From: RHLJ01 sp965242845
GTDB taxonomy: Bacteria > Bacteroidota > Rhodothermia > Balneolales > Balneolaceae
DNA: 64,000 bases
Direction: 5' to 3'
Assembly: GCA_965242845.1 (NCBI GenBank)
Contig: CBDETC010000001.1
Span: 372,001-436,000, forward strand
Shown here in pieces: positions 53,258-60,251 of the stretch (position 1 is the first letter of the stretch; each line of letters opens with the position of its first letter). Below the pieces are notes generated by a model. That model did no database searches and was not told the origin of the DNA. It saw only the letters and a program-made list of their open reading frames with translations. Made by a program: the position numbers and the translations under genes.

Positions 53258-53463
53258 GTATCCTCGTCCACTCTGGACTCGAAGTCTTCTTCCGCCTCGT
53301 CGAATTTGGTAAACCAATTGTACTCTCCGGGCTCGTTGGATGCGGCGTCGTTCGTAAAATCGCTACGCTTTATTGCCTCACTTACGTCCGCTTTGTTACA
53401 ATGTGTACATAGTTCTAAAATATCTGTACTGACATCATTATTACATTCTGGACAATAGAACAT
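53251..53463 (-). CDS. Zinc-ribbon ORF downstream of VP4
   Basis: The frame is open from 53694, but that part is inside VP4 in another frame; ATG 53463 starts one base after the VP4 stop (TGACATG) and gives 70 residues. MFYCPECNNDVSTDILELC-THC supplies a C-x2-C ... C-x2-C zinc ribbon, followed by an acidic tail (KFDEAEEDFESRVDEDTH). Such small ORFs after VP4 are seen in some microviruses; the function is not established. The alternative longer form from the Met at 53646 cannot be excluded. Confidence 0.65.
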   Translation of the reverse strand: MFYCPECNNDVSTDILELCTHCNKADVSEAIKRSDFTNDAASNEPGEYNWFTKFDEAEEDFESRVDEDTH

Positions 53464-53464
53464 G

Positions 53465-54364
53465 TCAAAATTTGTCTGAATCCGAGGCTTTGTGTTTGAC
53501 CTTGGAGGCAGCATGTTTCGATCGATCAAAAATCTCTCTATGAGGATCGGTATATCCTTTTCTAGAAAGTCTCTCAATCTCTTCTCGATCCAATCGAGAA
53601 CTGTTGATTCTATTAATTTTGCTAATAGCTTTCCTATCTTCTTCATTCCATGTTTTGTTTTTGTAGTAGCGTGGTAACATCTGTCTGAAACCATTATTCA
53701 TAACAAATGTGTGTTGATTGTCCTTATGCCAGGACAGGTTTTTATCTCCTTTATAAATGATCTTTCTACCGTCTAATTGGTAATCATCATAAAGGTATTG
53801 CCAGCCTATAGCTGGTCTGCGTGACATTAATGCAAACTCTGGTTGTCTGTCATCATCTTTTAAGTAGTCATGCCGTTTAGTTATATGGTATTTTGAACAG
53901 TAGAAGATGGAAGCATCTGAAACTGTACCTACATGTATTTGTCCTGATTTCCATTTAGGTAGTATTGAGTTAACCAAGTCGGAATGTAGATTGAACAATA
54001 TTATGTGGTAGTGTGGTCTGTCTGTCTTTGTACCGTATTCACCTACAGCATAGTATCTAAGTTGTTCGGACCATTTTTTTGAGTTCTCTTTTCTGAGCCT
54101 TTTAATAAAATCCTGAACATCTTTTTTTGATAATGTGACTTCTCCATATGGGGTTACAGGAAGGGTAGCATCCGTATATGTAAGCGTAATGAAAAATGCG
54201 CTTTTAGCGTGTCTATGCTCAACCTTTAATCTGAATGCCCATTCGGTGCGCCTGTTATGTCTGCATGCTCCACATTTGCCGCATGGTACTTGTATCGTGG
54301 TGTTACGATCTTCAAATCCTTTGGCTTGTGGATTCTTCAACGTGATTGGGGTAGGGCACTTCAT
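53465..54364 (-). CDS. Microvirus replication initiator VP4 (HUH-type)
   Basis: 299 residues. An N-terminal Cys cluster (CGKCGACRHNRRTEW, C28/C31/C34) is followed by the HUH-like motif RPHYHIILFN (H118, H120) and, 35 residues on, the nucleophile-containing FYCSKYHITK (Y155, K158, Y159). These are the conserved blocks of microviral Rep proteins, which nick the replicative form to start rolling-circle replication. The start codon follows the 93-residue ORF by 8 bases. Confidence 0.92.
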   Translation of the reverse strand: MKCPTPITLKNPQAKGFEDRNTTIQVPCGKCGACRHNRRTEWAFRLKVEHRHAKSAFFITLTYTDATLPVTPYGEVTLSKKDVQDFIKRLRKENSKKWSEQLRYYAVGEYGTKTDRPHYHIILFNLHSDLVNSILPKWKSGQIHVGTVSDASIFYCSKYHITKRHDYLKDDDRQPEFALMSRRPAIGWQYLYDDYQLDGRKIIYKGDKNLSWHKDNQHTFVMNNGFRQMLPRYYKNKTWNEEDRKAISKINRINSSRLDREEIERLSRKGYTDPHREIFDRSKHAASKVKHKASDSDKF

Positions 54365-54372
54365 GCCGATAG

Positions 54373-54654
54373 TTATTTTGAGTAAAAATCGATTCTCCCG
54401 GCTTTTCTATACCGAACCGTACATTTGTCTTGTTTTGAGTTCAACGCTCTTAGAAAGGCTTTTTGAGCGTGTAGGAGGGAAGTGCGTTTTATTAGTGTTC
54501 CTGCACCAATAAGGGAGCCCTCATGTAGCACGAGGAACTCCCTGTTGATTTGTTTTCGTAGACTCCTAAAGTCGGATGCCGCCTCTATCAACGACATAAT
54601 ACTTTTTGCGTCTACCTTTTTTTCGGTAGCCTTTCCTACGCCCGTTATATCCAC
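54373..54654 (-). CDS. 93-residue ORF of the provirus, overlapping the basic membrane ORF
   Basis: 93 residues, basic overall, helical (SIMSLIEAASDFRSLRKQIN and LLHAQKAFLRALNSKQDK). No recognised domain. It overlaps the 69-residue ORF by 89 bases in a different frame and ends just before VP4. Position between VP2 and VP4 recalls VP5-type non-structural genes of some microviruses, but sequence support is absent. Confidence 0.55.
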   Translation of the reverse strand: MDITGVGKATEKKVDAKSIMSLIEAASDFRSLRKQINREFLVLHEGSLIGAGTLIKRTSLLHAQKAFLRALNSKQDKCTVRYRKAGRIDFYSK

Positions 54655-54775
54655 CTTTTCTTCTGGCTCTAAATTTTAGATACCAGTTAGGTGGAAATTC
54701 ATAGTAATAAACTGCGGCAAGTCCGATTACTCGACCGGCTAGTAATCCTAATATGAGATATATTAATTGTTCCAT
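54566..54775 (-). CDS. 69-residue membrane/basic protein of the provirus
   Basis: ATG at 54775, immediately after the VP2 stop. One N-terminal transmembrane helix (LIYLILGLLAGRVIGLAAVYY) is followed by an extremely basic tail (KFRARRKGGYNGRRKGYRKK). Basic tails of this sort bind packaged ssDNA in microviral J/VP-like proteins; here it is combined with a membrane helix, which is unusual. The function is inferred at best. Confidence 0.65.
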   Translation of the reverse strand: MEQLIYLILGLLAGRVIGLAAVYYYEFPPNWYLKFRARRKGGYNGRRKGYRKKGRRKKYYVVDRGGIRL

Positions 54776-55456
54776 TTAATTATCCTTTAACAATTTTTGT
54801 AATGCTTCGAAATGCTCTTTTCCGAATATCTGATCAATTGTTGTTTTGTGTTTATGGTAAAATGATTTGAAATCAAGACCTGCTTCATTTGCTAATTCAA
54901 ATAACTGTCTCCAGTGTAAGCCGTCTTGCTTGGTCATTCCTTGTGAGTTGAGTTTTTTCTCAAACTCCTTTAAGTTCGCATCTAACACACTATTAACTAA
55001 TTGAGCGTCCAACAATGACTGACGAGTATCATAAGAGTCCTCAAAAAAGTACTGTTCTAACTGCGCGTGCTTTGCTTTGGCTCCTGTTAAAGCTGTTGTT
55101 AGTTTTTCTGTCGCTGTTTTTTGCCGTAGGTTTTCTGAATGGGCTTTTAAGTTAGAAGCCTGTGCTTGTTTTAAACTTACGTCTGCAAACTGTGATAACA
55201 GACCACCAGTGTCTGTTGCTGGCATTTCTCCTATTTTTGCGGCGGTATTATCTACCTGTCCTCGGTTATATGCCATATGCGGGTTTATTCCCGCTTCCTT
55301 CAACCTAGCCATTTGAGCGGCTGGATGATTGTACTCGTTTTCTCGGTTCCACTGTGCAAGAGATATTTTACGCTGTTGCCTTGATTGGCTTCGATTTAGC
55401 CAATATTGTCCGAGTATATTTACTCCTGCGCCAGCAATTGCGCCTATATCACTCAC
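54776..55456 (-). CDS. Microvirus DNA pilot (minor spike) protein VP2
   Basis: 226 residues from a GTG start overlapping the VP3 stop (GTGA). Hydrophobic glycine/alanine N-terminus (IGAIAGAGVNILGQYWL) and the VP2 hallmark NRENEYNHPAAQMARLKEAG followed by INPHMAYNRGQ. A long helical region follows. In related viruses VP2 oligomerises into a tube that delivers ssDNA through the envelope. The coupling to VP3 and VP1 suggests one polycistronic message. Confidence 0.92.
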   Translation of the reverse strand: MSDIGAIAGAGVNILGQYWLNRSQSRQQRKISLAQWNRENEYNHPAAQMARLKEAGINPHMAYNRGQVDNTAAKIGEMPATDTGGLLSQFADVSLKQAQASNLKAHSENLRQKTATEKLTTALTGAKAKHAQLEQYFFEDSYDTRQSLLDAQLVNSVLDANLKEFEKKLNSQGMTKQDGLHWRQLFELANEAGLDFKSFYHKHKTTIDQIFGKEHFEALQKLLKDN

Positions 55457-55836
55457 GTGGGTTCCTCAATTTTTTGCTGTTCTAATTTTTCCTCGACAGC
55501 TTTATCAATTTCCGCCTGACGTTTTTCCTCAGCTTTATCCTTTTCAATCTGTAGCATCGCTTGATCGATTCGGTCTTGTGCTTGAGCAATTGATTCATTA
55601 AGAGCTTGAATATCAGTGAGATCAACATTTCCAGCATTAAATAGAGGAGATATTTGATTAAAATCTTCAACTTCTAAATAATTGGTTTTCACTTCCTCTG
55701 GGTCGATTCCGTGCTGTGATCGGTTAAATAGTTCCTGAAGCGTATAAGCTTCATCTTTTTTCGTCATGGACGGCTGTTCATTCTTAAAGCCCTGTGATGG
55801 CTTTGTACTTACTTTGGTTTGGTAATGCTTAGGCAT
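55453..55836 (-). CDS. Microvirus internal scaffolding protein VP3
   Basis: The frame is open from 55860 inside VP1; ATG 55836 (MPKHYQTKVSTKPSQGF) starts four bases after the VP1 stop, giving 127 residues. It has the VP3-type layout: a basic N-terminus, YTLQELFNRSQHGIDPEEVK, YLEVEDFNQISPLFNAGNVDLTD, then a charged coiled coil (ALNESIAQAQDRIDQAML, KAEEKRQAEIDKAVEEKLEQ). It is predicted to chaperone procapsid assembly. Confidence 0.85.
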   Translation of the reverse strand: MPKHYQTKVSTKPSQGFKNEQPSMTKKDEAYTLQELFNRSQHGIDPEEVKTNYLEVEDFNQISPLFNAGNVDLTDIQALNESIAQAQDRIDQAMLQIEKDKAEEKRQAEIDKAVEEKLEQQKIEEPT

Positions 55837-55840
55837 TGTA

Positions 55841-57391
55841 CTAGAGTTTAGGGTTAGCAAAGAATGGCATTGGACGTATTGCTTTTACCTCGTGGTATAG
55901 CTGTATCCATAGTTTGTCTGTACCGTCCTGAACTGCGAAAGGTCGCTCATCGTCTTGGTATTCAACAAATGCCGCGTTTAAGTTTTGTTGTCCGGCAAAC
56001 TTCCTTGACATATGCCAGTAATCCAGGTTATTCCTAAAATCACCATGCACTGTTGACATGCCATATTTGTATTCAGCGTAACGCTGTTGATAGCCAAATG
56101 TGCCGTTATTGTAGTCGTTATCAGCCTTATCGTAATAAAGCTCATAGTTTTTTACTTCTTGTTCACCGAGATTTGCAAAGTCTGGCCAAAAGAAATCGAA
56201 CTTGTCGTCTCGTAACCAGTGTTTGTGTATTCCCTGCATGTAATTGGTTCTAGGCATTACTGATAGTATTCCTATTACATAACCGTGCTCCTCAAAGTGG
56301 TATTGGAAAGAGTTAGTTGCTCCAACTGAAATACCATGTCCAGCCATATCACCTTGTGGCTCTGTGGCCGTAGCTGAAGTATTAAGTACCTCTGATATTA
56401 CAATGGGTTGTTTTCCTCCGCCTAAATATTCTGGCCTTTGAAGTCTTGCGTCTGATGATCGAACTCCGAAATGATTAAGGATTGTTTCGATATATCTATA
56501 TCCGCCTCTGGCTTGTTTTTCCAGAAATCGCTGTAAAGCGTGTGAACGTCTTAGGTCGTTTATATCAATATTAATCTGGTGAATGTTATCGATCATTGCT
56601 CCGCCCCAATCTGAGTCGAGAAAGCTTGTCTCTGCGTAATCAGGCGGGTTAGGTACACCATCTATGAAGCGCTTTGTATTTTTTGCACCATATGAACCAT
56701 CTGATGGGTCCCAGTCATTACCAACATTAACTTGCTGTCCTCTGTCTGCGGATGCACCGTGGTGAATAGCTGTTATTCCTTTATAAGTCACGTCTGCTGG
56801 TATGTCTATATCGGCTCCACGCTGTGTCCATGGGAGGGATGAAGTGAAGTAATCTTTTTCGTAACAACGCTTACGTAATGTAATTACACCCTCGTTGTTA
56901 GTAGTGATATTAACCTCATCTTGAAGATTAGGATCGCGATAGTATTCGTTATAGATAAGCTGGTATGCTCTAAATGGTAACGCGCTTACTTGAAATCCAG
57001 AGTTATCTGTATCACTAGGAGGGAGTCCCATATAATCGGCTAGCTTTCCATCTCTCAAAGTATCCCATGAGAAACTATACCTAGGTATACTAGGTGTTGA
57101 TGTGCCTTCTTTTCCGCCTGTTATGAAATCTTCCCAGTCTGTCCATACTAATCTATTTGGTACGAAGAAATAGTGCATATGAACATTTAGTCTGTGCATC
57201 ATCGGGGCCAACATAGGTGCCATTCTAACCATAGACTCTGTCTTAACTCTGAAATTGTCTCCAGGTATGACTTCCTCAATGTAGGTTGGAACCAGTTCTC
57301 CGAAATTGCACGTGAGTTTTTGCTCACGGGATAGGTCAAAACCACTCTTGCGAGGGGGATTTATTCCCGTTTTTTCGAATATTTTTTTCAT
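55841..57391 (-). CDS. Microvirus major capsid protein VP1
   Basis: 516 residues. N-terminal signature: NFGELVPTYIEEVIPGDNFR, ARMAPMLAPMMHRLNVHMHY-like block (VRMAPMLAPMMHRLNV), FFVPNRLVWTDWEDFITGG. Later conserved regions: FRAYQLIYNEYYRDPNLQDE, YIETILNHFGVRSSDARLQRPEYLGG and NYMQGIHKHWLRDD. This is the single jelly-roll capsid protein of Microviridae. Length is nearer the gokushovirus/pichovirus group than the longer alpavirus form; subfamily needs a tree. It is first in the viral operon. Confidence 0.95.
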   Translation of the reverse strand: MKKIFEKTGINPPRKSGFDLSREQKLTCNFGELVPTYIEEVIPGDNFRVKTESMVRMAPMLAPMMHRLNVHMHYFFVPNRLVWTDWEDFITGGKEGTSTPSIPRYSFSWDTLRDGKLADYMGLPPSDTDNSGFQVSALPFRAYQLIYNEYYRDPNLQDEVNITTNNEGVITLRKRCYEKDYFTSSLPWTQRGADIDIPADVTYKGITAIHHGASADRGQQVNVGNDWDPSDGSYGAKNTKRFIDGVPNPPDYAETSFLDSDWGGAMIDNIHQINIDINDLRRSHALQRFLEKQARGGYRYIETILNHFGVRSSDARLQRPEYLGGGKQPIVISEVLNTSATATEPQGDMAGHGISVGATNSFQYHFEEHGYVIGILSVMPRTNYMQGIHKHWLRDDKFDFFWPDFANLGEQEVKNYELYYDKADNDYNNGTFGYQQRYAEYKYGMSTVHGDFRNNLDYWHMSRKFAGQQNLNAAFVEYQDDERPFAVQDGTDKLWIQLYHEVKAIRPMPFFANPKL

Positions 57392-57417
57392 TTTGGTTTA
57401 CATAATATGTTAAAATT

Positions 57418-57454
57418 GAAAAAGCCAAGATGCTGTTTATAAACACCTTGGCTT
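57418..57454 (-). terminator. Rho-independent terminator between dif and VP1 (viral)
   Basis: AAGCCAAG (57422-57429) and CTTGGCTT (57447-57454) form a perfect stem with an inner TGTTTATAAACA palindrome. On the minus strand the stem is followed by a T5 run. In the circular genome it would lie after the last gene and before VP1, ending the viral transcript; in the provirus it also shields VP1 from host transcription. Confidence 0.82.
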
Positions 57455-57460
57455 AATTGT

Positions 57461-57488
57461 TTATCCTATAATTTATATTATGTAAAGT
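57461..57488 (+). other. Right attachment junction, equal to the reconstructed host dif
   Basis: XerC arm TTATCCTATAA (57461-57471), spacer TTTATA (57472-57477), XerD arm TTATGTAAAGT (57478-57488). The XerD arm is nearly identical to the classical dif XerD arm (E. coli TTATGTTAAAT, B. subtilis TTATGTAAACT, from memory). Because XerC arms of both junctions are identical, the original host dif equals this sequence. Confidence 0.88.
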
Positions 57489-57527
57489 TAATTTTATTCC
57501 TTTCTCTACTCTTTTAAATAATCTGGA

Positions 57528-57998
57528 TTAATCCAATTCCCCTAACACCTTTTGGATGGCATCAAAGTTTGGAATCTGTGAGGCGTCTTCCAAAACTTCC
57601 GAGTACTTAACCATTCCCTCTTTATCAATTACAAAGGCTGATCGCTTAGAAACACCTTTCATGCCGAAGAAGTCTTCGTAGAGAATTCCATAGCTTGATG
57701 ATGCTTCTTTATTAAAGTCACTTAATAATTTGAAGTTCAGGTTTTGCGAGTCTTTGAAAGCTTTTTGTACGAAGAAACTATCTATGCTAATACCTAGTAC
57801 CTCAGCATTAAATGCTTCATAGATTTTAAGGTTGTCTCTTGTTGAGCAAAGTTCTTCTGTACAAGTTGAAGAAAAAGCTAATGGGTAAAACAATAGTACC
57901 ACATTCTTCTCGCCTTGATAATCAGATAGAGAAACAAATTCTCTGTCTGTATTCTGAAGTTTAAAATTTGGAGCTTTATCGTTTACTGAAAGTGCCAT
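57528..57998 (-). CDS. Peroxiredoxin (Bcp/AhpE-like thioredoxin-fold)
   Basis: 156 residues: KAPNFKLQNTDREFVSLSDY, FYPLAFSSTCTEELCSTRD (peroxidatic Cys in S-S-T-C and a second Cys four residues later), then GISIDSFFVQKAFKDSQN and RSAFVIDKEGMVKY. It reduces peroxides with electrons from thioredoxin. It is the first host gene right of the provirus, 40 bases from the junction. Confidence 0.9.
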   Translation of the reverse strand: MALSVNDKAPNFKLQNTDREFVSLSDYQGEKNVVLLFYPLAFSSTCTEELCSTRDNLKIYEAFNAEVLGISIDSFFVQKAFKDSQNLNFKLLSDFNKEASSSYGILYEDFFGMKGVSKRSAFVIDKEGMVKYSEVLEDASQIPNFDAIQKVLGELD

Positions 57999-58006
57999 GT
58001 AAGATG

Positions 58007-58627
58007 TTAGATTAGATCTGGTGATTTAATTTCTGAAAGCTTCCTTAATCCGAGTGAAATACAAATAATTCCCGCTGAGAAAAGGATATTTGAAATAAGT
58101 ATGAGATCAATTGCACTGGAATTAGCAGGAACTATCCAAAAAAGGATATATGAGCTTAGGAAAAGAACACATGAAAGCAGCAGGAGTTCTCTATTTTTGT
58201 ATAAATATTGATTGATGGAAAACAATAAGAAGGCTACAATAATACCTCCCCCCTGGTAAATTATTTGCAAAAGATTCTTCACTACAAGTGTATCGATGGC
58301 CAACGGAAAGAAAAAAAGTACCAAATAAGGCAAAAAAGTGAGTTGTATTGGGAATCGGGCAAATATTGGCTTCGAGTTTCTAGCTTTGACGAATAAAGCA
58401 CAAAGCGCAGAAGCAATGGCTATTAATTCTAGCCAATCCCTGAGTTTGCTTCTCTCCTCTTCTGGGGATATGAGATCAAAACTAATACCGAATAAGAAAC
58501 TGAATAAAGCTATTCCAAATAATGTGGTTGATAGTTGCCTTGTTTTATGCCCAGATAACACAATTATGAATAACGAAGGTAATCCGGATATCAGGAAAAG
58601 AATATGAATCCAATTCAGATCAGTCAT
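58007..58627 (-). CDS. Integral membrane protein of unknown function
   Basis: 206 residues with about seven hydrophobic helices (WIHILFLISGLPSLFIIVL at the N-terminus, TTLFGIALFSFLFGISFDLI, and others) and no recognised motif. It is 8 bases upstream of the peroxiredoxin gene on the minus strand and 11 bases downstream of der, so all three may be co-transcribed. Confidence 0.8.
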   Translation of the reverse strand: MTDLNWIHILFLISGLPSLFIIVLSGHKTRQLSTTLFGIALFSFLFGISFDLISPEEERSKLRDWLELIAIASALCALFVKARNSKPIFARFPIQLTFLPYLVLFFFPLAIDTLVVKNLLQIIYQGGGIIVAFLLFSINQYLYKNRELLLLSCVLFLSSYILFWIVPANSSAIDLILISNILFSAGIICISLGLRKLSEIKSPDLI

Positions 58628-58638
58628 ATGACGAATTC

Positions 58639-59946
58639 TTATTTCTGTCTAAAGACGAAAGTTACGGGCACTCCAGTAAACTTATATCTATCCCGAAGCT
58701 TGTTCTCAATATAGCGCCGATAGTTTGGGGGCATATCCTGAGGGTTATTCATAAATAGTTTGAACACTGGAGGCTCAGATTTCACCTGCGTTATATATTG
58801 AATTTTCAGCTGCTTACCTCGCTTCATTGGTAAAGGACGATCTCTGAGTATTTCTTCCAGAAAATTGTTGAGCTCCGAAGTCCCTATTTGCTTTTTCCTT
58901 TCATCGATGACAAGATCAGCAAGTTCAATTACCTTATGTATTCTCTTCTTGTTTAGAGCAGAAATTGTGAGGATTGGCACAAAGTCGAATTGGGGTACGC
59001 TTTCGTAAATGTACTTTTCAAACTCTTTAACTGTGTGTGTATCCTTATCCTCAATAAGGTCCCATTTATTTAATACGATAATGAGTCCTTTGTTAAACTT
59101 TTCAGCCTCTCTTAACACTCGTTTATCCTGATCTTCAAATCCTCGTACTGCATCTAAAATTAGAACGGCAATATCACATTCTCTTATTGCTTTCTCAGTT
59201 CTAACTGTACTGTAAAACTCTATGTTTTCTTTAACTTTAACTCGTTTTCTAAGTCCAGCCGTATCGACAAGGATATAATCTTTTCCTCCAAAATTGAATT
59301 TACTATCAATAGTGTCCCTGGTTGTTCCGGCAATATCTGTAACGATAGATCTTTCATCATTTAATAATGCATTAACTAAGCTACTTTTACCCACATTAGG
59401 CCTACCTATGAAGGCAAGCCTTGGAGTATCTTCCGTCTCTTCAGGTATTGCTTCTGGTAGCAATTCAACCACCCTATCTAGTAGTTCTCCTGTACCTGAA
59501 CCGCTAATCGCTGAGATTGGAAAGAGTTCATCAAAGCCAAGTTCATAAAACTCGGTAGCATTTAACCTTCTTTCGTCATTATCAGCTTTATTTGTGACAA
59601 CTAACACAGGTCTGTCTTGTTGGCGAAGAATATTTGCTACTGATTTATCCAAAGTATTCATGCCGGAATCGGTGTCAACAACAAAGAGCACCAGGTCAGA
59701 CTCTTCTAAAGCAATATGAACCTGCTCTCGGATACCAGTAACCATGACATCCATATCATCAGGCAAGTAACCTCCAGTATCTATAACGGTAAAATCTCGT
59801 CCATTCCAGTAGGATTCTCCATAGTGTCGATCTCGGGTTACCCCATACTCATCATGTACAATCGCCTTTCTTTCTCCTATAAGACGATTGAAGATGGTCG
59901 ACTTACCTACATTAGGCCGACCTACTATTGAAACAACTGGAAGCAT
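58639..59946 (-). CDS. der: Ribosome assembly GTPase Der (EngA)
   Basis: 435 residues with two tandem G domains, each with its own P-loop (GRPNVGKSTIFNRLIG and GRPNVGKSSLVNALL), DxxG (DTGGYLPD, DTAGLRKR) and NKxD (NKADNDE, NKWDLIE), then the C-terminal KH-like domain (PPVFKLFMNNPQDMPPNYRRYIENKLRD). Essential for 50S subunit maturation. Confidence 0.96.
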   Translation of the reverse strand: MLPVVSIVGRPNVGKSTIFNRLIGERKAIVHDEYGVTRDRHYGESYWNGRDFTVIDTGGYLPDDMDVMVTGIREQVHIALEESDLVLFVVDTDSGMNTLDKSVANILRQQDRPVLVVTNKADNDERRLNATEFYELGFDELFPISAISGSGTGELLDRVVELLPEAIPEETEDTPRLAFIGRPNVGKSSLVNALLNDERSIVTDIAGTTRDTIDSKFNFGGKDYILVDTAGLRKRVKVKENIEFYSTVRTEKAIRECDIAVLILDAVRGFEDQDKRVLREAEKFNKGLIIVLNKWDLIEDKDTHTVKEFEKYIYESVPQFDFVPILTISALNKKRIHKVIELADLVIDERKKQIGTSELNNFLEEILRDRPLPMKRGKQLKIQYITQVKSEPPVFKLFMNNPQDMPPNYRRYIENKLRDRYKFTGVPVTFVFRQK

Positions 59947-60011
59947 ATTTGATTCTGAATGATTAATTTGGGGAGCAAAAGTAAGGAAATTTTACGATTT
60001 AATAGCTCGGT

Positions 60012-60251
60012 ATGCTTAAAAGCTTTTATGACTACACCGGTTTTTTTGGATCTCTTCTGTTATCCTTGATAATCTTTCTCTTCTTTATTTTCTGGATTGG
60101 TGGTATTGCTGGTATTACTCTTCCTGTAGATGGCGGAAAAGCAAAATACAACAAATGGCAGGTTGTTGCAGCCATATTAATTCCAGTCTATCCTGTCTTT
60201 TGGTTTATAAGTGATATTATTACGCAGCATAGGTTTATGAAGAAAAGCTAA
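60012..60251 (+). CDS. Small membrane protein
   Basis: 79 residues with two transmembrane helices (LLLSLIIFLFFIFWIGGIAG and VVAAILIPVYPVFWFISDII). No known family. It lies between the divergent der gene and the converging helicase gene, with its stop adjoining the helicase stop (60251/60252). Confidence 0.7.
   Translation: MLKSFYDYTGFFGSLLLSLIIFLFFIFWIGGIAGITLPVDGGKAKYNKWQVVAAILIPVYPVFWFISDIITQHRFMKKS

Larger units (their letters stand above)
52867..57488 (-). mobile_element. Microviridae provirus integrated at the chromosomal dif site
   Basis: The element is bounded by 21-base identical direct repeats (52867-52887 and 57461-57481), each the left part of a dif-like XerC arm-spacer-XerD arm site. 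One repeat unit plus contents is 4594 bases, the size of a complete microvirus genome. All genes are on the minus strand and read VP1, VP3, VP2, two small ORFs, VP4, zinc-ribbon ORF, 33-residue membrane peptide, CxxCxGxG ORF. No integrase is encoded, so host XerC/D must perform integration, as known for Bacteroidota microvirus proviruses. All core ORFs are open and compactly spaced, suggesting a recent and potentially active insertion. Confidence 0.93.

Noticed and set aside
53464..53694. Longer version of the zinc-ribbon ORF starting at 53694 or 53646
   Set aside because: This part overlaps the VP4 coding end in another frame, while ATG 53463 starts one base after the VP4 stop and keeps the zinc ribbon whole. 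The longer form was not adopted.
57432..57446. TGTTTATAAACA palindrome read as an operator
   Set aside because: It forms the inner part of the terminator loop; no repeated copy or regulator points to a separate operator.
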